DNA of 64,000 nucleotides from Micromonospora lupini str. Lupac 08. GTDB lineage: Bacteria; Actinomycetota; Actinomycetes; Mycobacteriales; Micromonosporaceae. A program made the translations under genes and the position numbers. Where the stretch lies: assembly GCF_000297395.2 (NCBI RefSeq), contig NZ_HF570108.1:1086276-1150275 (forward strand), written 5' to 3'. Positions 19,863-28,684 of the stretch are shown here, piece after piece; the first letter of the stretch is position 1; each line of letters starts with the position of its first letter. The notes under the pieces are model-generated. The model searched no databases. It saw only the letters and a list, made by a program, of their open reading frames with translations, and was not told the origin of the DNA.

Positions 19863-20378
19863 ATGGCGGAATCCGGAGTCAACCCTACGGCGGCGGCCCT
19901 TCTCGGGCTCCTCCACGAGGGCCCGATGACAGGCGGTCAGTTGATGGCCGCCGCTGAGCGCCGTCTGGCGCCGTACTGGTCGATGACCCGCAGTCAGGTC
20001 TACCGTGAGTTGCCGGTGCTGGCCGAGCGGGGTTACGTGCGGCTCGGCAAGCCGGGCCCCCGCATGAGCCAGCCGTACGCGCTCACGGCGAGCGGGAAAC
20101 GGACATTTTCCCGCTGGCTGGCGGAGAACCCGGGGCGGGACACCATCCGCAACCCGATAGCGCTGCGGATGGCCTTCGGCAACCTGCACTCGTCCAGCCA
20201 GCTCAAGAGCCTGTACGCCTCGGCCAACGAATACCACACCGAGGCCCTCGCTCAGGTACGCGAACAGGTCAAGAACGCCAAACGGGACGGCGAGACGTAC
20301 GACGCCAGCGCGCTGGAGTTCGCCGTCGCCTACCACCGGGCGGCCCTGTCGTGGCTGAAGTCCGCCCCCGTCGGGTGA
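19863..20378 (+). CDS. PadR-family transcriptional regulator
   Basis: 171 aa from ATG 19863. The N-terminal winged helix has [37 protein letters not shown] and a wing with [16 protein letters not shown]. The C-terminal part is helical, as in PadR proteins of the Vir subfamily. No strong ribosome site is seen. PadR proteins usually repress a nearby exporter or detoxification gene, but neither neighbour (pruA, prfB) is an obvious target; a palindrome upstream suggests autoregulation. Confidence 0.85.
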   Translation: MAESGVNPTAAALLGLLHEGPMTGGQLMAAAERRLAPYWSMTRSQVYRELPVLAERGYVRLGKPGPRMSQPYALTASGKRTFSRWLAENPGRDTIRNPIALRMAFGNLHSSSQLKSLYASANEYHTEALAQVREQVKNAKRDGETYDASALEFAVAYHRAALSWLKSAPVG

Positions 20379-20428
20379 TCTCCGGCGGGTTCGCCGACAC
20401 GGAACGAGCTGTGCTGCTCCCGGCACAG

Positions 20429-20434
20429 TACGCT
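20429..20434 (+). promoter_or_regulatory. -10 element for leaderless prfB
   Basis: TACGCT lies 8 nt before GTG 20443 with no Shine-Dalgarno between, so transcription would start at or next to the start codon. No clear -35 is seen. Confidence 0.5.
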
Positions 20435-20442
20435 TGTCTGTC

Positions 20443-21564
20443 GTGACCGCTGCCGATTACGCCGAACAGCTCAAGGAACTCGACGCGACCCTGCGCAACA
20501 TCGAGGCCGTCCTCAATCTGGACCGGCTGCACGAGGACAAGGCCCGCCTGGAGCAGGAGGCGTCCGCCCCCGACCTGTGGGACGACCAGGCCAAGGCGCA
20601 GCAGGTGACCTCGCAGCTGTCGTACGTCAACGGCGAGATCAGCAAGCTGGGCAGTCTGCGCTCCCAGCTCGACGACGCGCGGGTGCTGCTGGAGTTGGCC
20701 GAGGCCGAGGCCGACCCGGGCGTGCTGACCGAGGTCGAGGCCGAGATCACCAGCCTGACCAAGTCCATCCAGGAGATGGAGGTCCGCACCCTGCTCTCCG
20801 GCGAGTACGACTCCCGGGAGGCGCTTGTCGCCATCCGGGCCGGCGCCGGTGGCGTGGACGCGGCGGACTTCGCCGAGATGCTGCTGCGGATGTACCTGCG
20901 CTGGGCCGAGCGGCACGGCTACCCGACCGAGGTCTACGAGACCTCGTACGCCGAGGAGGCGGGCCTGAAGTCGGCCACCTTCGCGGTGAAGGTGCCCTAC
21001 GCGTACGGCACCCTCAGTGTCGAGTCGGGCACCCACCGGCTGGTCCGGATCAGCCCGTTCGACAACCAGGGCCGCCGGCAGACCAGCTTCGCGGGCGTGG
21101 AGGTGCTGCCGGTGACCGAGCAGACCGACCACATCGACATCCCGGAGAACGAGGTACGCGTCGACGTGTACCGCTCCTCCGGGCCGGGTGGGCAGAGCGT
21201 CAACACCACCGACTCCGCGGTCCGGCTGACCCACATCCCGACCGGCATCGTGGTGACCTGCCAGAACGAGAAGTCCCAACTGCAGAACAAGGCCTCCGCG
21301 CTGCGGGTGCTCCAGGCCCGGCTGCTGGAGCGCAAGCGCCAGGAGGAGGAAGAGAAGATGGCCGGCCTCAAGAGCGGCGGCACCAGCTCGTGGGGCGACC
21401 AGATGCGCTCCTACGTCCTGCACCCGTATCAGATGGTGAAGGATCTCCGAACCGAGCAGGAGACCGGCAATCCGAGCGGGGTCTTCGACGGCGAGTTGGA
21501 CGATTTCATCGAGGCCGGCATCCGTTGGCGCAAGCAGCGTCAGCTCGCCAACGACGGTGCGTGA
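20443..21564 (+). CDS. prfB: Peptide chain release factor 2 (RF2)
   Basis: 373 aa from GTG 20443 ([14 protein letters not shown]). The GGQ loop that triggers peptide release is [14 protein letters not shown]. The stop-codon reading tripeptide SPF is in RISPFDNQG, specific for UGA/UAA. The reading frame is continuous: the programmed +1 frameshift that autoregulates prfB in many bacteria is absent. The start is set by the leaderless-type promoter; a TTG nine bases upstream is the alternative. It is followed by ftsE, as in other actinobacteria. Confidence 0.97.
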   Translation: MTAADYAEQLKELDATLRNIEAVLNLDRLHEDKARLEQEASAPDLWDDQAKAQQVTSQLSYVNGEISKLGSLRSQLDDARVLLELAEAEADPGVLTEVEAEITSLTKSIQEMEVRTLLSGEYDSREALVAIRAGAGGVDAADFAEMLLRMYLRWAERHGYPTEVYETSYAEEAGLKSATFAVKVPYAYGTLSVESGTHRLVRISPFDNQGRRQTSFAGVEVLPVTEQTDHIDIPENEVRVDVYRSSGPGGQSVNTTDSAVRLTHIPTGIVVTCQNEKSQLQNKASALRVLQARLLERKRQEEEEKMAGLKSGGTSSWGDQMRSYVLHPYQMVKDLRTEQETGNPSGVFDGELDDFIEAGIRWRKQRQLANDGA

Positions 21565-21579
21565 CGGCTCGCGGGCGGA

Positions 21580-21623
21580 GCGCGTCGTCGATCTCCAGGT
21601 GAGGGCCTGATTCGACGACGCGC
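21580..21623 (+). terminator. Inverted repeat between prfB and ftsE
   Basis: Perfect 12-bp arms GCGCGTCGTCGA and TCGACGACGCGC with a 20-nt spacer lie 16 nt after prfB. It is likely a terminator or attenuating hairpin upstream of the ftsE promoter. Confidence 0.55.
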
Positions 21624-21646
21624 GCCGCTTCTGCGGGGCGTGGGGC

Positions 21647-21674
21647 TTGGCTCAGTTGTTACACCGCGTAGACT
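21647..21674 (+). promoter_or_regulatory. Promoter for leaderless ftsE
   Basis: TTGGCT (21647-21652), 16 nt, TAGACT (21669-21674), then 8 nt to GTG 21683. There is no ribosome site between, as expected for a leaderless transcript. Confidence 0.6.
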
Positions 21675-21682
21675 CACCACCC

Positions 21683-22363
21683 GTGATTCAGCTTGAGCAA
21701 GTGACGAAGACGTACCCGAAGGCGTCCCGGCCTTCGCTCGACAACGTGTCCGTCTCGATCGAGAAGGGCGAGTTCGTCTTCTTCATCGGTCCATCCGGCT
21801 CCGGCAAGTCCACAATCATCAAGATGCTGCTGCACGAGGTCACCCCCAACAAGGGGCGGGTCATCGTCAACAGCAAGGACGTCACGTCGATGCGCTCCTG
21901 GAAGCGACCCCACTTCCGGCGTTCGATCGGCTGCGTCTTCCAGGACTTCCGGCTGCTGCCGAACCGCACCGCGTACGAGAACGTGGCGTTCGCCCTCGAG
22001 GTGATCGGCAAGACCAAGGCGGTTGCCCGCCGGGTCGTGCCGGAGGTGCTGGAGCTGGTCGGGCTCGGTGGCAAGGAGCACCGCTACCCGCACGAGCTGT
22101 CCGGTGGTGAGCAGCAGCGGGTCGCCGTCGCCCGGGCGTTCGTGAACCGTCCGCTGATCCTGCTGGCGGACGAGCCCACCGGAAACCTGGACCCGGACAC
22201 CTCGATCGAGATCATGCGCCTGCTGGACCGGATCAACCGCACCGGCACGACCGTCGTGATGGTCACCCACGACTCCAACATCGTGAACCAGATGCGCCGC
22301 CGCGTCATCGAGATCGAGAGCGGTCGCATCGTGCGTGACCAGGCCCGCGGCGTCTACGGGTGA
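21683..22363 (+). CDS. ftsE: Cell division ATPase FtsE
   Basis: 226 aa from GTG 21683. The ABC motifs are Walker [11 protein letters not shown]-loop VFQDFRLL, signature [10 protein letters not shown] and Walker [12 protein letters not shown] with a switch His in VTHD. FtsE pairs with FtsX to transmit ATP-driven signals to peptidoglycan hydrolases at the septum. The longer upstream frame is rejected because the predicted transcript begins at this GTG. ftsX follows 67 nt later. Confidence 0.96.
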   Translation: MIQLEQVTKTYPKASRPSLDNVSVSIEKGEFVFFIGPSGSGKSTIIKMLLHEVTPNKGRVIVNSKDVTSMRSWKRPHFRRSIGCVFQDFRLLPNRTAYENVAFALEVIGKTKAVARRVVPEVLELVGLGGKEHRYPHELSGGEQQRVAVARAFVNRPLILLADEPTGNLDPDTSIEIMRLLDRINRTGTTVVMVTHDSNIVNQMRRRVIEIESGRIVRDQARGVYG

Positions 22364-22430
22364 GCCGGCGCTCCACCCCTGCGCAGCCTGACGACGAACA
22401 CTTCATGCCGGAGACCCGGAGGAAATCCCG

Positions 22431-23306
22431 ATGCGCGTGAAATACGTCCTGTCCGAGGTACTGGTCGGACTGTGGCGCAACGTGACCATGACCATCGCGA
22501 TGATCATCACGATGGCGGTCTCGCTGACCATGCTCGGCGCCAGCGGTCTCATGTACCGCCAGGTTGACGACATGAAGGACCTCTACTACAAGAACATCGA
22601 GGTCTCGATCTTCCTGAGCCAGGAGGTGAGCGAGCAGCAGCGCACCGACCTGGACGCCCAGCTGAAGAGCAACCCCCTGGTCAAGGAAGTCATCTACGTC
22701 AACAAGGACGAGGCGTACAAGAAGTTCCAGGAGATGTACCAGGACGCGCCGGACCTGGTCAACGCCGTCAAGCCGGACCAGCTGCCCGAGTCGTTCCGGC
22801 TCAAGCTGAACAACCCGGAGCAGTACAAGGACATCTACGACCAGTACAAGGACAAAGAGGGTGTCGACGAGATCGTCGACCAGAGCCGTCTGCTGGACAA
22901 GATCTTCGACGTCCTCACCGCGATCCAGAACATCGCCCTGGCCGCCGCGATCGTGATGGCCATCGCCGCACTGCTCCTGGTGGCCAACACCATCCAGGTC
23001 GCCGCGTACAGCAAGCGGCGTGAGGTGGCGGTCATGAAGCTGGTCGGCGCGTCCAACTGGTTCATCCAGGCGCCGTTCGTGCTGGAGGCCGTGGTGGCCG
23101 GCCTGATCGGTTCACTGCTCGGCCTGGTGGCCCTGGTCGCGGCGAAGTATCTGCTCTTCGACGGGTCGCTCAAGGCGTTGCAGGGTCTGCTGTCGCCGAT
23201 CAGCTGGGGTGACATCCTGTTCATCTTCCCGCTGATGGCCGGCGTCGGTGGCCTGGTCAGCGCCGGCACCGCCTGGATCACCCTGCGCTTCTACCTGCGG
23301 GTCTAG
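22431..23306 (+). CDS. ftsX: Cell division membrane protein FtsX
   Basis: 291 aa from ATG 22431 with CCGGAGGAAA upstream. It has one transmembrane helix near residues 20-42, an extracellular domain to about 165, then three helices with the FtsX/MacB-type loop AYSKRREVAVMKLVGAS. FtsX recruits and activates cell-wall hydrolases (RipC in mycobacteria) under FtsE control. A large hairpin follows at 23338, so the operon ends here. Confidence 0.96.
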   Translation: MRVKYVLSEVLVGLWRNVTMTIAMIITMAVSLTMLGASGLMYRQVDDMKDLYYKNIEVSIFLSQEVSEQQRTDLDAQLKSNPLVKEVIYVNKDEAYKKFQEMYQDAPDLVNAVKPDQLPESFRLKLNNPEQYKDIYDQYKDKEGVDEIVDQSRLLDKIFDVLTAIQNIALAAAIVMAIAALLLVANTIQVAAYSKRREVAVMKLVGASNWFIQAPFVLEAVVAGLIGSLLGLVALVAAKYLLFDGSLKALQGLLSPISWGDILFIFPLMAGVGGLVSAGTAWITLRFYLRV

Positions 23307-23337
23307 GCAGCGTACGGGTCGTCCCGTCGACACTTCG

Positions 23338-23378
23338 GGACCCTCCCGCGGCCGGAAATAAACGGCGCGGGAGGGTCC
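23338..23378 (+). terminator. ftsX terminator
   Basis: Perfect 13-bp stem GGACCCTCCCGCG / CGCGGGAGGGTCC with a 15-nt loop, followed by TTGTCGTT. Confidence 0.85.
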
Positions 23379-23457
23379 TTGTCGTTCGGGTAGCATGATC
23401 GGTTGTCCGGCCGGGGTGAGCCCGGCGACGGACGTTCTGGGAGAGGGGGTGGCGCCG

Positions 23458-23937
23458 ATGCCACGGGAGAAGGGGCGCAAGGTGGTCGCCTCCAACAAGA
23501 AGGCCCGCCACGACTACGCGATCCTCGACACGTACGAGGCGGGCATGGCGCTGACCGGCACCGAGGTCAAGTCGCTGCGGGCCGGGCGGGCGTCGCTTGT
23601 CGACGCGTTCGCCCAGGAGCGCGACAACGAGTTGTTCCTGCACTCCATGCACATCCCGGAGTACACGCAGGGCACCTGGACCAACCACGAGCCCCGGCGT
23701 ACGCGCAAGCTGCTGCTCAACCGCGGCGAGTTGGACAAGCTTCTCGGCAAGACCCGCGAGGGCGGTCTGACCATCGTCCCGTTGCAGGTCTATTTCTCCG
23801 ACGGCTGGGCCAAGGTCGAGATCGCCCTGGCCAAGGGCAAGAAGTCGTACGACAAGCGCCAGGATCTCGCCAAGCGCGACGCGGACCGGGAGATCGCCCG
23901 GGTGTCCGGTCGACGCGGCAAGGGAATGGACGACTAA
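23458..23937 (+). CDS. smpB: SsrA-binding protein SmpB
   Basis: 159 aa from ATG 23458, with GAGAGGGGGT upstream. Family signatures are [48 protein letters not shown] and the basic C-terminal tail [14 protein letters not shown]. SmpB carries tmRNA into stalled ribosomes with its tail in the empty mRNA channel. The tmRNA gene itself is 104 nt downstream. Confidence 0.97.
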   Translation: MPREKGRKVVASNKKARHDYAILDTYEAGMALTGTEVKSLRAGRASLVDAFAQERDNELFLHSMHIPEYTQGTWTNHEPRRTRKLLLNRGELDKLLGKTREGGLTIVPLQVYFSDGWAKVEIALAKGKKSYDKRQDLAKRDADREIARVSGRRGKGMDD

Positions 23938-23981
23938 GTAATCCCTTTTGTCCGGGTCGGCGCGTCGCCCCGGGGCTCGGG

Positions 23982-24010
23982 ATGAAAGCCGTTGCGGCAG
24001 GCGTTAGTCT
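23982..24010 (+). promoter_or_regulatory. Probable ssrA promoter
   Basis: ATGAAA (23982-23987), 17 nt, TAGTCT (24005-24010). It would start a precursor about 25 nt before the mature tmRNA end. Confidence 0.5.
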
Positions 24011-24041
24011 TGTCAGTGCCACCACATCGGTGGCCTGTCGA

Positions 24042-24417
24042 GGGGGTGACTGGTTTCGACTTCGTACGCAGCGACAGGGGAAGCGAGCCGAGGAAGCCGA
24101 CGTCGTCTCGAGAATCGGTCGTCGGAAACTTATAAGCGCCAAGAACAATCGCGCTGACTTCGCTCTCGCCGCCTGAGGCGAGTAGCTAAGTCTGTCGGCC
24201 TGGGAACGCCTTCGTCCCAGTAGCCGGCATCAGCTAGAAGGCTGGCCAATCGGACCCGGTCGCGGGGTCCGTGCGGCGAGATCAATCAGCGACTGGGCCC
24301 GTCACACCAACTTGCTCGCGTGAGCGGTGGGGCCGAGTAGAGGCACAGCGAGCTGCGCTCGGAGAAGCCCTGACAAACCGGCGAAGGACCCGGGTTCGAT
24401 TCCCGGCACCTCCACCA
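24042..24417 (+). ncRNA. ssrA: Transfer-messenger RNA (tmRNA)
   Basis: The 5' end GGGGGTGACTGGTTTCGAC and the 3' T-arm GGTTCGATTCCCGGCACC form the tRNA-like domain. The acceptor stem GGGGGUG pairs with CACCUCC, followed by A and an encoded CCA. The resume codon GCC is at 24138-24140 and the tag reads A-KNNRADFALAA ending at TGA 24174-24176, an actinobacterial type of proteolysis tag. It rescues stalled ribosomes together with SmpB just upstream. About 376 nt long. Confidence 0.96.
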
Positions 24418-24425
24418 CCTCGAAG

Positions 24426-24458
24426 CGATGCGCCCCGGCCGACGGCCGGGGCGCATCG
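24426..24458 (+). terminator. ssrA terminator
   Basis: Perfect 15-bp stem (GATGCGCCCCGGCC core) with a 3-nt loop directly after the tmRNA. Confidence 0.85.
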
Positions 24459-24495
24459 TCGTATCCGACGGGCGACCGGGAGAAGCCGAGGCGGT

Positions 24496-24571
24496 TGATC
24501 CACCCCACATCGCCGACCTGGTGGTGTCCGGACGTTCGGGCACGCCCACATCGGCGACCTGGGGTGGATCA
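24496..24571. repeat. Long intergenic inverted repeat (palindromic element B)
   Basis: Two 26-nt arms (24496-24521 and 24546-24571) begin TGATCCACCCCA and share TCGCCGA; a few mismatches occur, and the spacer is 24 nt. It is related to element A (15161-15237), sharing the TGATCCAC and TCGCCGA blocks in the same order. Confidence 0.75.
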
Positions 24572-24604
24572 GCGGGAGTCAGGACCGCCACCGACGCCCG
24601 GGGG

Positions 24605-24632
24605 TTGCGAGCGCCTCGCCGACGCCTACGCT
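24605..24632 (+). promoter_or_regulatory. Promoter for a leaderless membrane-protein gene
   Basis: TTGCGA (24605-24610), 16 nt, TACGCT (24627-24632), then 6 nt to GTG 24639. Confidence 0.6.
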
Positions 24633-24638
24633 GCCGCT

Positions 24639-25295
24639 GTGACGAACCAGCAGCTGCGCCTGTCGGTCGGCGCGTCGGCCGGCCAGCGCACGGTCGCGGT
24701 GGTGACGGGGGTCCTCGTCGCCGCGGTCGGTGCGGCGTTCGTGCTGCTGCCCCTGCTCGCCGGCGGGCTGGTGCGCCGCCTCACCGGCCCGGGAGACGGT
24801 TTCGCCTCCTACGAGGAGGCCCGCGACCTGCCGCCGGGAATGCTGCCGCCCGCGCTGCGGGACTCCGGAGGGGGCTCGGAAGGGCCCGGACCGTTCCTCG
24901 GGCTGTGCGGGCTGCCGTTCGTCCTGCTCGGCGTCTACCTCGTGCTGCGGGTGCTCCGTACGGCCGCGTGGCTGGACGGCAGCCGGGTGCGGGTGCGGGG
25001 CGCCATCCGCAGTCGTACCGTCGATCTCGCCATCGCATCGATCGACTCCCGGTCCCACGGGGAGATGGCTGTCGACCCGTCGGCTCGTGCGGGTCGGTCG
25101 CCGGCCGTCGTCGTCAGCGATCGGGCCAGCGGGCAGCGGGTCACCATCCCGCTGCGGGGGATGGGTCTGCCCGTCCTGCCGCCGTCCGAGCTGCGCGCGC
25201 TCGCCGACGCGTTCGCGGCGGGTCGACCCGGTGCGGAGCCCAGTGCCGAGGCTCGCGCCCTCGCCGCCGATCTGCGGCGCCTGGCGGACGCCTGA
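24639..25295 (+). CDS. Two-TM membrane protein, unknown function
   Basis: 218 aa from GTG 24639, chosen because a good promoter would place the mRNA 5' end there. Two hydrophobic segments (about residues 18-46 and 90-112) are separated by a Gly/Pro-rich loop. A soluble PH-like region with VRVRGAIRSRTVDLA follows, and a helical C-terminus. I do not recognise a characterised family; similar small proteins in actinobacteria are annotated as hypothetical. It stands alone between ssrA and an unrelated gene. Confidence 0.6.
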   Translation: MTNQQLRLSVGASAGQRTVAVVTGVLVAAVGAAFVLLPLLAGGLVRRLTGPGDGFASYEEARDLPPGMLPPALRDSGGGSEGPGPFLGLCGLPFVLLGVYLVLRVLRTAAWLDGSRVRVRGAIRSRTVDLAIASIDSRSHGEMAVDPSARAGRSPAVVVSDRASGQRVTIPLRGMGLPVLPPSELRALADAFAAGRPGAEPSAEARALAADLRRLADA

Positions 25296-25446
25296 GCGAC
25301 CCGCCGACGGCGGTACCAGCCGGGGCCGGTGAGGCCGGAGTAACTGCTGTTACCACTGGGACTGATGAGCAGGAAACGCCTCTGGACAGGGGGAACGGGC
25401 GGGCTCACCATCACGGTATGGGATAGCGGTCCGCGCGGGAGGTGCC

Positions 25447-25935
25447 ATGGTCACCGGTGGAGTCCAGCAGCCGTCAGTCGCCGCCCGTCCGCCCGCCGCC
25501 CGCACGTATCCGGCCGGGCTCCCCGGTGAGCCGAGGCCCGCCGGACTCGCCGGTGACCTGCACGCCCTGGCCCGTGCCGTCGCGGTCGCGACGACCGAGC
25601 CGCGCTGGCGCGAGATCGTGCTGCTGCGCCTGCGTCCGGTCGGGCAGGGCTTCGCCGAGCACGTCCGGGACACCGAGGGGCCGGCCGGTCTCTATCGGGA
25701 GCTGCTCACCCACTCGCCCCGCCTCGACCACGGGATCCGGCTGCTGACCCGGGAACACGCCGCGATCGTCGCCGCGATCCTGGCCGTGCAGCGGGTCGCC
25801 GAGCGGTCCGAGGCCAGCCCCGACGAGCTACGCCGCAGGGCGGGGCACCTGCTGCGGGCGCTGGCCCGGCATCGGCGGCGTGGCGCCAACCTGCTCTGGC
25901 AGGCGTACCAGACGGATCTGGGCGGCGAGACCTGA
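25447..25935 (+). CDS. Hypothetical alpha-helical protein
   Basis: 162 aa from ATG 25447 with GGGAGGTG upstream. After a Pro/Ala-rich N-terminus (to ~38) the sequence is almost all helical, with His residues in EHVRD, DHGIRLLTREHAAIV and HLLRALARHRRRGANLLW. The pattern is reminiscent of four-helix hemerythrin-like bundles, but I cannot place a full metal-site motif, so no function is given. GTAAC-TGCT-GTTAC (25340-25353) is a small palindrome about 95 nt upstream. Confidence 0.55.
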   Translation: MVTGGVQQPSVAARPPAARTYPAGLPGEPRPAGLAGDLHALARAVAVATTEPRWREIVLLRLRPVGQGFAEHVRDTEGPAGLYRELLTHSPRLDHGIRLLTREHAAIVAAILAVQRVAERSEASPDELRRRAGHLLRALARHRRRGANLLWQAYQTDLGGET

Positions 25936-25979
25936 GCCGAGACGGGAACCCGTCCGTCGGCGGCCTCGTCGAACCTGAC

Positions 25980-26927
25980 ATGCGTCGAGGAGTTCTGTTG
26001 CTCGTACTGCCGCTGCTGTCCATGGTGGGCTGCGCCGCGACCGGCGCGGAGCCCGCCGCCCCGCCCACCACGACGGCGCATCGCGAGTTCGACGAGCGGG
26101 CCGCCGCGGTCGCCGCGGCGTGGCGGCCCGGTCCCGGCTGGCGTGACGGGTACGTCCCGTTGCAGGGGCCGACGGTGCTCACCGGCGACCCGCACTTCAC
26201 GCCGGACACCGAGACGGCCTTCCGGTCCGGCTGGTACCGCGCCCAGGTCGCCATCCCGCCCACCCGCGTCGGCGGCGAGATCCGGTTCCCGGACGGCCGG
26301 TTGACCCTGCCACTGGTCAGCGCGGCCGAGGCGTACCGACAGCTCGACCGGGGTGACCCGCTGCCCTGCCCGGGGCGGCCGAAGCGGCCCGGGCGGCCGA
26401 CTCCCGGCGGTCCCACGGTCGAGCCCGGGCCGGACGGCTGGGCCACCAGCACGACGGAGGCGGCCTGCCTCCCGCTCACCGTCACCGGGGTGACCCTCGG
26501 CGCCGTGCCGGTCCGTACGAGTCGAGGTGAGGCGCAGGTCCCGGCCTGGCTGTTCACGGTGGAGGAGCTGGCCACCCCGGTGGCCCAGCTCGCCGTCGCG
26601 CCGACGGCCGTCACGCCGGTCCCCTCGGCACCCACGCCGACCCAGCCACTGCCGGAGGGGCTGGTGGCCGCCCAGGACATCGTGGCGGTGGACGGCGCAC
26701 GGCTGACCCTCCGGCTCGGCGTCGGCGCGTGTGACACCGGCATCACCCCGGTGGTGTCGGAACGGCCGGACGTGGTCGTGGTCGGCGGCGCGGTCAGCCG
26801 GTCCCCGGGCGTCTGTCCCGCCCTGCTCAAGCTGGAGCCGGTCACCGTCACCCTGGGCGCCCCGTTGGGGGCGCGGCCGGTGCTGGACGTCTTCACCGGC
26901 GCCCCGCTGACGATCGCCGCGCGCTGA
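25980..26927 (+). CDS. Secreted lipoprotein, unknown function
   Basis: 315 aa from ATG 25980. A signal peptide ends in a lipobox (LSMVGCAAT), so it is probably anchored to the outer membrane face by Cys18. The remainder is soluble and Pro/Thr-rich, with no domain I recognise; paired cysteines (PCPG near 137, ACLP near 162, GAC near 250, VCPA near 280) may form disulfides. The gene begins 44 nt after the preceding one and converges with the decarboxylase gene, 19 nt between stops. Confidence 0.6.
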   Translation: MRRGVLLLVLPLLSMVGCAATGAEPAAPPTTTAHREFDERAAAVAAAWRPGPGWRDGYVPLQGPTVLTGDPHFTPDTETAFRSGWYRAQVAIPPTRVGGEIRFPDGRLTLPLVSAAEAYRQLDRGDPLPCPGRPKRPGRPTPGGPTVEPGPDGWATSTTEAACLPLTVTGVTLGAVPVRTSRGEAQVPAWLFTVEELATPVAQLAVAPTAVTPVPSAPTPTQPLPEGLVAAQDIVAVDGARLTLRLGVGACDTGITPVVSERPDVVVVGGAVSRSPGVCPALLKLEPVTVTLGAPLGARPVLDVFTGAPLTIAAR

Positions 26928-26946
26928 CCCGACCAGGCCCGCGAGG

Positions 26947-28542
26947 TCAGAGGATCGTGGGCACGTCGGTGCTGATCGGCACCGGCAGCACGGTGGGCCC
27001 CTCGGTGCGCAGGCCGGTGGCGAGGGCGGCGCCGAGCTGCTCGGGGGTCTGCACCACCTCGGTGGCGCAGCCGTAGCCGGCCGCGATCGCCGTGATGTCC
27101 AGCCCCGGCAGATCCAGCCCCGGTACCCCGGGAGTGTCCTTCAGCTCGGCGAACGCCTTGAGGATCGCGTACTGCTGGTTGACCGGGACGACTACCACCA
27201 CGGGCAGCGCCAGGCGCGCGGCCGTCCACAGCGCCTGCACGGAGTAGTGGAACGAGCCGTCGCCGATCACCGCCACCACCGGCCGGCCGCGTCCGGTGTC
27301 CCGCTCGGCCAGCGCCACCCCGACCGCGGCCGGCAGGCCGTAGCCGAGGCCGCCGCTGGCCATCGTGAAGTACGACGCCGGCCGGTTGATGCGCAGGTGG
27401 CGGCGCAGTGCGGACAGGTTGGACGGTGACTCCTGGACCAGTACGCCGTCGGCCGGCCAGTGCGCGGCCAGGGCGGCGAACATCGCGTCGGCGCTCAACG
27501 GCACGGTGACCTCCGGCGGCGCCGGAACGGCCCGGGGCGTCGGCGGCTGTCGGTCGGCGGCCGGAACCAGGTCGAGCAGCGCGGCGAGCGTCAGCCCGGG
27601 GTCGCCGAGCAGGCTGTCCCCGACCGGGGCTCGGGCGGCCTCGTCCGGGTCGTCCGTGACGTGCAGCAGGCGGGCGCCCTCGGGCAGGTGGTCGCCCGGC
27701 ACGTGCGGGTAGTAGCGGAACACCGGGGCGCCGACGACCAGGACGGTGTCGTGCCCCCGCAGTGCTTCGGCGAGCGGCCCGATGGCGAACGGCAGGACCC
27801 CGCGGAACTGCGGGTGGTCCTCCGGGAACACGGCCCGTTCCGGCGCCGGGGCCGACCAGACCGGTGCGCCCAGCCGCTCGGCAAGCGCGACGGCCGCCGG
27901 CCAACTGCCCGAGCGGTCCACGCCGGGCCCGAACACCAGCACCGGATTGCGGCTGTCGGCCAGCACCCGGGCGAACATCTCCAACCGCTGCGGATCCGGC
28001 CCGAAGCGGGTCGCCACCGTGCGCGGCGCGGGCGGCGCCTCGGCGGGCTGGGCCCAGTCGTCCATCGGCAGGGAGAGGAAGACCGGCCCGACGGGCGGCT
28101 GCACGGCTGTCGCGTACGCCCGCAGCAGCGCCGCCGGGATGTCCTGCGCGCGGACCGGCTCGTAGCTCCACTTGACGTACGGCTCGGGCAGCTCGACCGC
28201 CCGACGGCTGGTCAGCCGGGGCTCCAACAGCAGCATCTCCCGGGTCTGCTGGCCTGCGGTGACGATCAGCGGGGTCTTGTTGTGCCAGGCGGTGACCAGG
28301 TTGCCCATGCCGTTGCCCATGCCGGGGGCGGTGTGCAGGTTGACGTGCGCGGGCCTGCCGGCCGCCTGGGCGTAGCCGTCGGCCATCGCCACCGCCGTGG
28401 CCTCGTGCAGGGCGTGGACGTAGTGGAAGTCGGTGGGGAAGTCCCGCAGGAACGGCTCCTCGGTGGAACCGGGGTTGCCGAAGACGGTGGTCATGCCGAG
28501 GGTGCGGAGCACGTCGTACGTCGCGTCCCGGACCGTTGCCAT
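26947..28542 (-). CDS. mdlC: Thiamine-diphosphate decarboxylase (benzoylformate decarboxylase-like)
   Basis: 531 aa from ATG 28542; GTG 28548 is an alternative. The three ThDP domains are present: pyrimidine domain with GNPGSTEEPFL and catalytic-type Glu in LHEATAVAMADGYA, NLHTAPGMGNGMGNL, and the diphosphate motif VIGDGSFHYS...NQQ. The overall pattern is closest to benzoylformate decarboxylase. However, where that enzyme has its second active-site His (RYHQYDPG) this protein reads RYYPHVPG. The symbol is therefore provisional and the true 2-oxo acid substrate open. No mandelate genes are adjacent. Confidence 0.75.
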   Translation of the reverse strand: MATVRDATYDVLRTLGMTTVFGNPGSTEEPFLRDFPTDFHYVHALHEATAVAMADGYAQAAGRPAHVNLHTAPGMGNGMGNLVTAWHNKTPLIVTAGQQTREMLLLEPRLTSRRAVELPEPYVKWSYEPVRAQDIPAALLRAYATAVQPPVGPVFLSLPMDDWAQPAEAPPAPRTVATRFGPDPQRLEMFARVLADSRNPVLVFGPGVDRSGSWPAAVALAERLGAPVWSAPAPERAVFPEDHPQFRGVLPFAIGPLAEALRGHDTVLVVGAPVFRYYPHVPGDHLPEGARLLHVTDDPDEAARAPVGDSLLGDPGLTLAALLDLVPAADRQPPTPRAVPAPPEVTVPLSADAMFAALAAHWPADGVLVQESPSNLSALRRHLRINRPASYFTMASGGLGYGLPAAVGVALAERDTGRGRPVVAVIGDGSFHYSVQALWTAARLALPVVVVVPVNQQYAILKAFAELKDTPGVPGLDLPGLDITAIAAGYGCATEVVQTPEQLGAALATGLRTEGPTVLPVPISTDVPTIL

Positions 28543-28587
28543 CGCCACCTGCCTCCGTGCCGCGCGCAGGGGCGACCGCGGCCGCCC

Positions 28588-28612
28588 TCCCGATCAGCCG
28601 AATCTATCGGGA
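28588..28612. promoter_or_regulatory. Possible operator upstream of the decarboxylase
   Basis: TCCCGAT, 11 nt, ATCGGGA: a perfect 7-bp inverted repeat 46 nt upstream of the mdlC-like start. A TAGATT hexamer on the minus strand lies inside it and could be the -10. Confidence 0.4.
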
Positions 28613-28684
28613 TGTGACAGACCTTTCGGGCGTTTCCCGGCCGTCGGGGCTCCGGCCTGCCCGGTGGGTCGCGCGTGGCCCAGG

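Noticed and set aside
20434..20600. Programmed +1 frameshift in prfB
   Set aside because: The RF2 frame is continuous from the start; there is no early in-frame TGA or slippery CTTTGA site.
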